A stretch of 11,654 nucleotides of DNA from Armatimonadota bacterium (GTDB lineage Bacteria; Armatimonadota; UBA10988; DTZQ01): positions 1 through 11,654 of the forward strand of contig DTZQ01000709.1 in the NCBI GenBank assembly GCA_012961305.1, given 5' to 3'. The notes beneath the pieces are model-generated. The model saw only the letters and a program-made list of their open reading frames with translations. It was not told the origin of the DNA and ran no database searches. A program made the position numbers and the translations under genes. Positions 8,171 to 11,654 of this stretch are shown in pieces; the stretch's first letter is position 1, and the number at the start of each line of letters is the position of its first letter.

Positions 8171-9262
8171 ATGCTGCATTTTTGCTGGTGGTTGGCTGCT
8201 GGCATGCTCATGGCAGCCGCGGGGCAAACGGGGGAAGGGTCGAAGGAAACTGCTTCCGTTCAGCCTGCGTATCCAGGCAAAACTTGGCCTGGTAAAGAGC
8301 CGGGAGAGGTAGGACTCGAGTGCCAGAAACTGCACGCCTTCCGCGATTTCGTCGGCGGGCGCGGCTGTGTGGTGCGCCACGGCTATTTGGTTTACACCTG
8401 GGGCGATTTTGCTCGCCGGGGCGATGTGGCCTCCGCCGCCAAGCCGGTCTACTCCCATTTCCTCTTCAAAGCGCTGGAGGACGGCAAGATAGCCAGCCTC
8501 GACGAGCCAGTGAGCCGTTATGAGCCGCGTCTGAACACCTTGAATCCTGATTTAGGTTGCAAGGACCGACATATCACTTGGCGGCACCTGGCCACCCAAA
8601 CTTCCTGCTACGGCGTTGCCGAACTGCCCGGCACGGCCTTTGACTACAATGACTGGCAGATGGCGTTGTTCTGGGACCTGCTCTTTCTGAAGGTCTATGG
8701 CGCCACCTACGAAAATGTAGATGAGAGGGTTCTCCATCCTTTGCTCACCGAGCCGCTGCAGTGCGAGGATAGTCCCTCTTTCCTGGCCTTGGGCACCGGA
8801 GACCGACCGGGGCGGCTGGCCATTTCGCCGCGCGATTTTGCCCGTTTTGGCTTGCTCTACTTGCGCCGGGGCCGTTGGCGAGGGAAGCGACTGCTCAGCG
8901 AGAAGTACGCAGTAATGGCCGTCACCAGCCCGCTTCCCAATGCCATCCCTCGCACGAAGGCCCAGCCGGCGGAGATGCTCCCCGGCCAACGCTCCCTCGG
9001 CTCTCGGTGCCTCCCTGATGACCAGACGGACCACTTGGGCAGTTACAGTTTCCTCTGGTGGACGAACGGGATAGACCGGGAGGGAAGACGGCACTGGCCC
9101 GAGGTGCCGACAGACGCCTATGGTGCCTTTGGACACGGTGGCCTGCGGGCGATGGTCGTCATTCCCAGCCTCGACTTAATCGTCAGTTGGAACGACGCGA
9201 AGGTTCGCGGGCGTGAGATGGAGAACGAGGCGCTCAGGAGGCTTGTGGCGGCAATAAGGTAA
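8171..9262 (+). CDS. Serine hydrolase, class C beta-lactamase/penicillin-binding fold, secreted
   Basis: The 363-residue protein carries a signal peptide (hydrophobic core about residues 2-17, cleavage near AAA/G at 15-18) and the PF00144 motifs in order. These are SxxK as S88-A-A-K91 with the nucleophilic Ser88, followed by a helix and EDGKIASLDEPVSRY; an ITWRHLATQTS segment (135-145) where the usual TSG is TSC; YxN as Y159-N-D; and the HxG box as G321-H322-G323-G324. The family covers beta-lactamases, D-Ala-D-Ala peptidases and esterases, all acting through an acyl-enzyme; nothing here identifies the substrate. Close spacing to the cupin gene (33 bases) suggests they are co-transcribed. The 127-base gap upstream is the largest between same-strand genes here and may hold a promoter, but no clear -35/-10 pair was found. 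Resistance to antibiotics should not be inferred. Confidence 0.87.
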   Translation: MLHFCWWLAAGMLMAAAGQTGEGSKETASVQPAYPGKTWPGKEPGEVGLECQKLHAFRDFVGGRGCVVRHGYLVYTWGDFARRGDVASAAKPVYSHFLFKALEDGKIASLDEPVSRYEPRLNTLNPDLGCKDRHITWRHLATQTSCYGVAELPGTAFDYNDWQMALFWDLLFLKVYGATYENVDERVLHPLLTEPLQCEDSPSFLALGTGDRPGRLAISPRDFARFGLLYLRRGRWRGKRLLSEKYAVMAVTSPLPNAIPRTKAQPAEMLPGQRSLGSRCLPDDQTDHLGSYSFLWWTNGIDREGRRHWPEVPTDAYGAFGHGGLRAMVVIPSLDLIVSWNDAKVRGREMENEALRRLVAAIR

Positions 9263-9282
9263 GCGGTGAGAGTGAAGGACAC

Positions 9283-9291
9283 GGGAGGTGA
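9283..9291 (+). promoter_or_regulatory. Ribosome binding site that fixes the cupin start at 9296
   Basis: GGGAGGTGA at 9283-9291 ends four bases before ATG 9296 and matches the site in front of the M19-like gene. The upstream in-frame GTG at 9266 would place this site inside the coding region, so it is disfavoured. Confidence 0.75.
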
Positions 9292-9295
9292 AACA

Positions 9296-9595
9296 ATGGT
9301 AATAAGGTTTGAGGAATTGCAATTCAAAGACGAGGGAACTGTCGGACATTATCCCATACAGGAGCATCAGAGGAGTTTCAAGCACTTCGCCTATCGTATT
9401 GTGACGCCCGAAAGGCCCTTCGGTCCCCACGCGCATAAAGGCGATGAAATCTGGTTTATACTAAAGGGCAAAGCGAAGGTTGACCTCGGCGGCAAGATGT
9501 TCGAGGTCGAGGAGAACGATTTGATAATCTGTCCTGAAGGCGTCAGCCACGGCATGACATCCGACGGCGAAGTGCACTGGCTGTGTATAGGATGA
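9296..9595 (+). CDS. Small single-domain cupin protein
   Basis: The 99-residue protein is a minimal cupin barrel. Cupin motif 1 is visible as GPHAHKGDEIWFILKG (43-58), giving metal ligands His45, His47 and Glu51. Motif 2 is DLIICPEGVSHGM (75-87), giving His85. All four expected ligands are present, so it should bind a divalent metal. Small cupins of this type act as sugar or metabolite isomerases, dioxygenases or sensing domains; the sequence does not tell which. There is no signal peptide, so it is probably cytoplasmic. It follows the beta-lactamase-fold gene by 33 bases and its stop lies 66 bases from the convergent PL11 gene. No clear hairpin terminator was found in that gap. Confidence 0.88.
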   Translation: MVIRFEELQFKDEGTVGHYPIQEHQRSFKHFAYRIVTPERPFGPHAHKGDEIWFILKGKAKVDLGGKMFEVEENDLIICPEGVSHGMTSDGEVHWLCIG

Positions 9596-9661
9596 GACGA
9601 TAACTTCAGATGGTAGTCTCTCCCTACTGTGGAGCTAAAGGCACCGTCCCCCAATGATGAT

Positions 9662-11654
9662 TTATTCTGCGGAGAGTGGCTTGGTTGTCAGGGGACACTG
9701 GGTGTAGCCCATGGCCTGGATAACCACGTCGAGTCGGTAGAGAGGGTCCTGCATCAGGCAGGGTCGGCGGTCACGGGCGGGAATGGTAGTTGTGTAAATT
9801 CGCAGTTCCCCCGGCACCGAAACGATGAGTTCCTCGCGCCAGTCGCCAACCACATCGGCGATGGCGATGACCCTCCCCTCCAACACCTGGCCATAGTCGC
9901 GTCCCTTGTAATCCAAGATGCGACTTCCGCGAACCAGTTCCCGCTGGAGGTCAGCGTCCCAATGGACGGTGAGCAGACCGAAGTTCCAGTCCAGGTCGGC
10001 ACGCAGGAGTTTCCCCTGGGCGCTGAAAAGCCATCGTCGTTCGGAGCGCTTCTGGGCGTCGGTGTCGGAGGAATAGCACTCCCGTCCTGGCGAGTCGGGG
10101 TCAATGTCAGCGCACATTCCCCGGGCGTGGACGTGACGGGTGGGCCTGTCAAGGCCCCAGATTATCTCCCCCGTCCTGGCGTCCACCAGACAACAGCCGT
10201 TTCTCCTTTGGCGGGTTTCCAGGCCATAGTAGACCTCCAGTCCCGCTCGGAGCGGGTCAAGGTCGCCAACGTAATGATGGTCGGGATGACCCAGACCGGT
10301 CGACCAAAGCCCACAGCCGTTATCATCCAGTACCGCTGAGCCCAGGAACACCTCGTCGCGTCCATCGCCGTCCACATCGACAGCGTGCATACTGTGAGCA
10401 CCTTGACCCCGGTATAGGGGGCCCTCCTCGCTATCGCGCCAGCGCCACAGTTCCGTCAGCCTACCCTCGTGAAACTGGTATGCCCGTACCTTGATGACGT
10501 TGTAGGTTCCCCGTTCCACAATCAGGCACGGTGTCTTTCCGTCCAAATAGGCAACGCACATCTGATTTCGCGAAGCGTAGTTGTAGCCGGGGAAATCGTC
10601 GCGGCTGGGCCAGTCAGTTTGGGCCTTCACCTTCCCGGTCATGCCGTCGAGGATGGTGAGATGTTCAGGCCCCGACTGGACCCGGCCATCCTGGTCGCGC
10701 GGGTCGCCTTCGCCAGTTTTGAGGCACACTTCCGCTTTCCCGTCGCCGTCCAGGTCGTACACGACCATAGGCGAATACCAGATGCCCTGCTCGATAGCCC
10801 AGCCCAGATCGTAGCGCCACAGGAACGTCCCCTCGTTCAGATAGGCCTCCACTTTGTAGGTTCCAGGGCTGGGTTTCCAGTATCTCACGTAGGGGTCCAC
10901 GTTTGCGTTGGGTTGCTTGAGGACGAAATCGTAATCGCCGTCGCCGTCCAAATCGGCTATGCCGCATTTCTGGAAGGTGTAGTTCCCCTGCAGTTTCAAG
11001 GAGATAAAGTGGCGCCCTTGCGGAGCCGGCTTGGCCGCGGCCTCCTTGGAGGGCTGCCCTTCCCCCCCACCCACCACTGGGCGCACGAAATAGCGGTTGG
11101 GCTGGTCGGGAATCGGGTTTTCGTCTACGAAATCGGTCGCCTGGGTGAGGGGCTGGTCGTTGAGTTTCGTCACGCCTTTGGCGGTACGGCGGTAGATGTT
11201 GAATCCGATATCGGGAGGGTCCTCCGCAAGGAGCCGCCAGCCGATGTAGATGCGCCCGTCGTCCATGGGGAGAGCCACTACGCCGCGGTCTAACCTCTCT
11301 CGCACCCGCACCTTTGCGAAACCCTGCACCCGTGGCTTGCGGTTCGGGTCGGGAAGCGGGGTGAACTCCAGGTAATCATAGTAGGTGGAACCGGGATTTG
11401 TAGCCGAGGCATAGCGGTCGTCCACCCAAAGTTCGAACCGACCGTCTTTAATCTCGAAAACGCCGAGATACCCTCGTCTTTCCAAGCGGCGCCAGGTTTT
11501 GCCGTCCAGCGACACGGCCATGGGCCGGCCAACTCCGCCGATGGCTACGTAGTACTTCCCCGGCGGCAAACCCGTTACCACGCTGTGCAGAGGTGGCGCG
11601 CCGTCCTCGGGTCGCTCCCGGTCCTTCATAACCCGCGGCGATTGGAGCACCACG
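9662..11654 (-). CDS. PL11 rhamnogalacturonan lyase, N-terminus outside window
   Basis: The leftward frame is open to the right edge; the GTG at 11653 is simply the first usable codon, so the real start and signal peptide lie beyond. The visible 663 residues, counted from that codon, begin with a beta-rich module (about 20-98) of unknown family that resembles a carbohydrate-binding appendage. A fibronectin-III-like domain follows (about 108-193), then the PL11 eight-bladed propeller. That propeller carries repeated calcium-binding DxDGDG loops at 234-242 (followed by YDFVLKQP), 300-306 (DLDGDGK) and 426-434 (DVDGDGRDE), plus degenerate copies near 464 and 516, and ends with MQDPLYRLDV and QAMGY. 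PL11 enzymes cut the alternating rhamnose-galacturonate backbone of rhamnogalacturonan I by beta-elimination, needing calcium. Transcription converges on the cupin gene. Endo or exo action cannot be told from the sequence. Confidence 0.9.
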   Translation of the reverse strand, partial: VVLQSPRVMKDRERPEDGAPPLHSVVTGLPPGKYYVAIGGVGRPMAVSLDGKTWRRLERRGYLGVFEIKDGRFELWVDDRYASATNPGSTYYDYLEFTPLPDPNRKPRVQGFAKVRVRERLDRGVVALPMDDGRIYIGWRLLAEDPPDIGFNIYRRTAKGVTKLNDQPLTQATDFVDENPIPDQPNRYFVRPVVGGGEGQPSKEAAAKPAPQGRHFISLKLQGNYTFQKCGIADLDGDGDYDFVLKQPNANVDPYVRYWKPSPGTYKVEAYLNEGTFLWRYDLGWAIEQGIWYSPMVVYDLDGDGKAEVCLKTGEGDPRDQDGRVQSGPEHLTILDGMTGKVKAQTDWPSRDDFPGYNYASRNQMCVAYLDGKTPCLIVERGTYNVIKVRAYQFHEGRLTELWRWRDSEEGPLYRGQGAHSMHAVDVDGDGRDEVFLGSAVLDDNGCGLWSTGLGHPDHHYVGDLDPLRAGLEVYYGLETRQRRNGCCLVDARTGEIIWGLDRPTRHVHARGMCADIDPDSPGRECYSSDTDAQKRSERRWLFSAQGKLLRADLDWNFGLLTVHWDADLQRELVRGSRILDYKGRDYGQVLEGRVIAIADVVGDWREELIVSVPGELRIYTTTIPARDRRPCLMQDPLYRLDVVIQAMGYTQCPLTTKPLSAE

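Noticed and set aside
9596..9661. Possible bidirectional terminator between the converging cupin and PL11 genes
   Set aside because: Only a four-base stem (GTAG/CTAC) was seen, with no flanking T- or A-run.
10469..11293. 274-codon and 236-codon (9629-10339) plus-strand open frames opposite the PL11 gene
   Set aside because: Both are antisense to a confidently identified lyase and lack ribosome binding sites and known motifs.

Overview
The window is a moderately GC-rich, densely coded bacterial segment. It carries seven rightward genes (one of them a 5'-truncated remnant) followed by one leftward gene that converges on them. Strong GGAGG-type ribosome binding sites, several Sec or Tat export signals and carbohydrate-active enzymes point to a free-living polysaccharide degrader. 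The mix of a long propeller protein, an M19-like protein, a Tat-exported sugar-isomerase-like protein, DUF3160 and PL11 recalls uncultured Armatimonadota/Fervidibacteria- or Planctomycetes-like lineages. That taxonomic guess is weak, because no rRNA, tRNA or phylogenetic marker is present.

Layout. Bases 3-1586: 3' part of a beta-propeller protein. Bases 1606-2835: an M19 (membrane dipeptidase) family protein that appears to have lost part of its metal site. Bases 2891-4318: an L-fucose/arabinose-isomerase-fold protein with a clear twin-arginine signal. Bases 4330-7128: a secreted 932-residue multidomain protein with an N-terminal beta-sandwich, a helical middle and a C-terminal GH5-type glycosidase barrel. 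These four are closely spaced (19, 55 and 11 bases) with good Shine-Dalgarno sites and look like one operon. From 7129 to 8043, in the same frame as the glycosidase and directly after its TGA, lies the C-terminal part of a DUF3160 protein with no proper start. A 127-base gap leads to 8171-9262, a secreted serine hydrolase of the class C beta-lactamase fold, and 9296-9595, a small single-domain cupin. On the minus strand, 9662 to the right edge is a PL11 rhamnogalacturonan lyase whose N-terminus lies outside the window.

Together the genes suggest extracellular breakdown of a plant-type polysaccharide. The PL11 lyase would cut the rhamnogalacturonan I backbone and the GH5-type enzyme a beta-linked glycan, while the propeller, the isomerase-like and the M19-like proteins have unknown roles. 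The points most worth a second look are the M19-like protein with missing ligands, the exported isomerase-fold protein, and the DUF3160 fragment abutting the glycosidase stop codon. No CRISPR array, insertion sequence, phage gene or RNA gene was seen.
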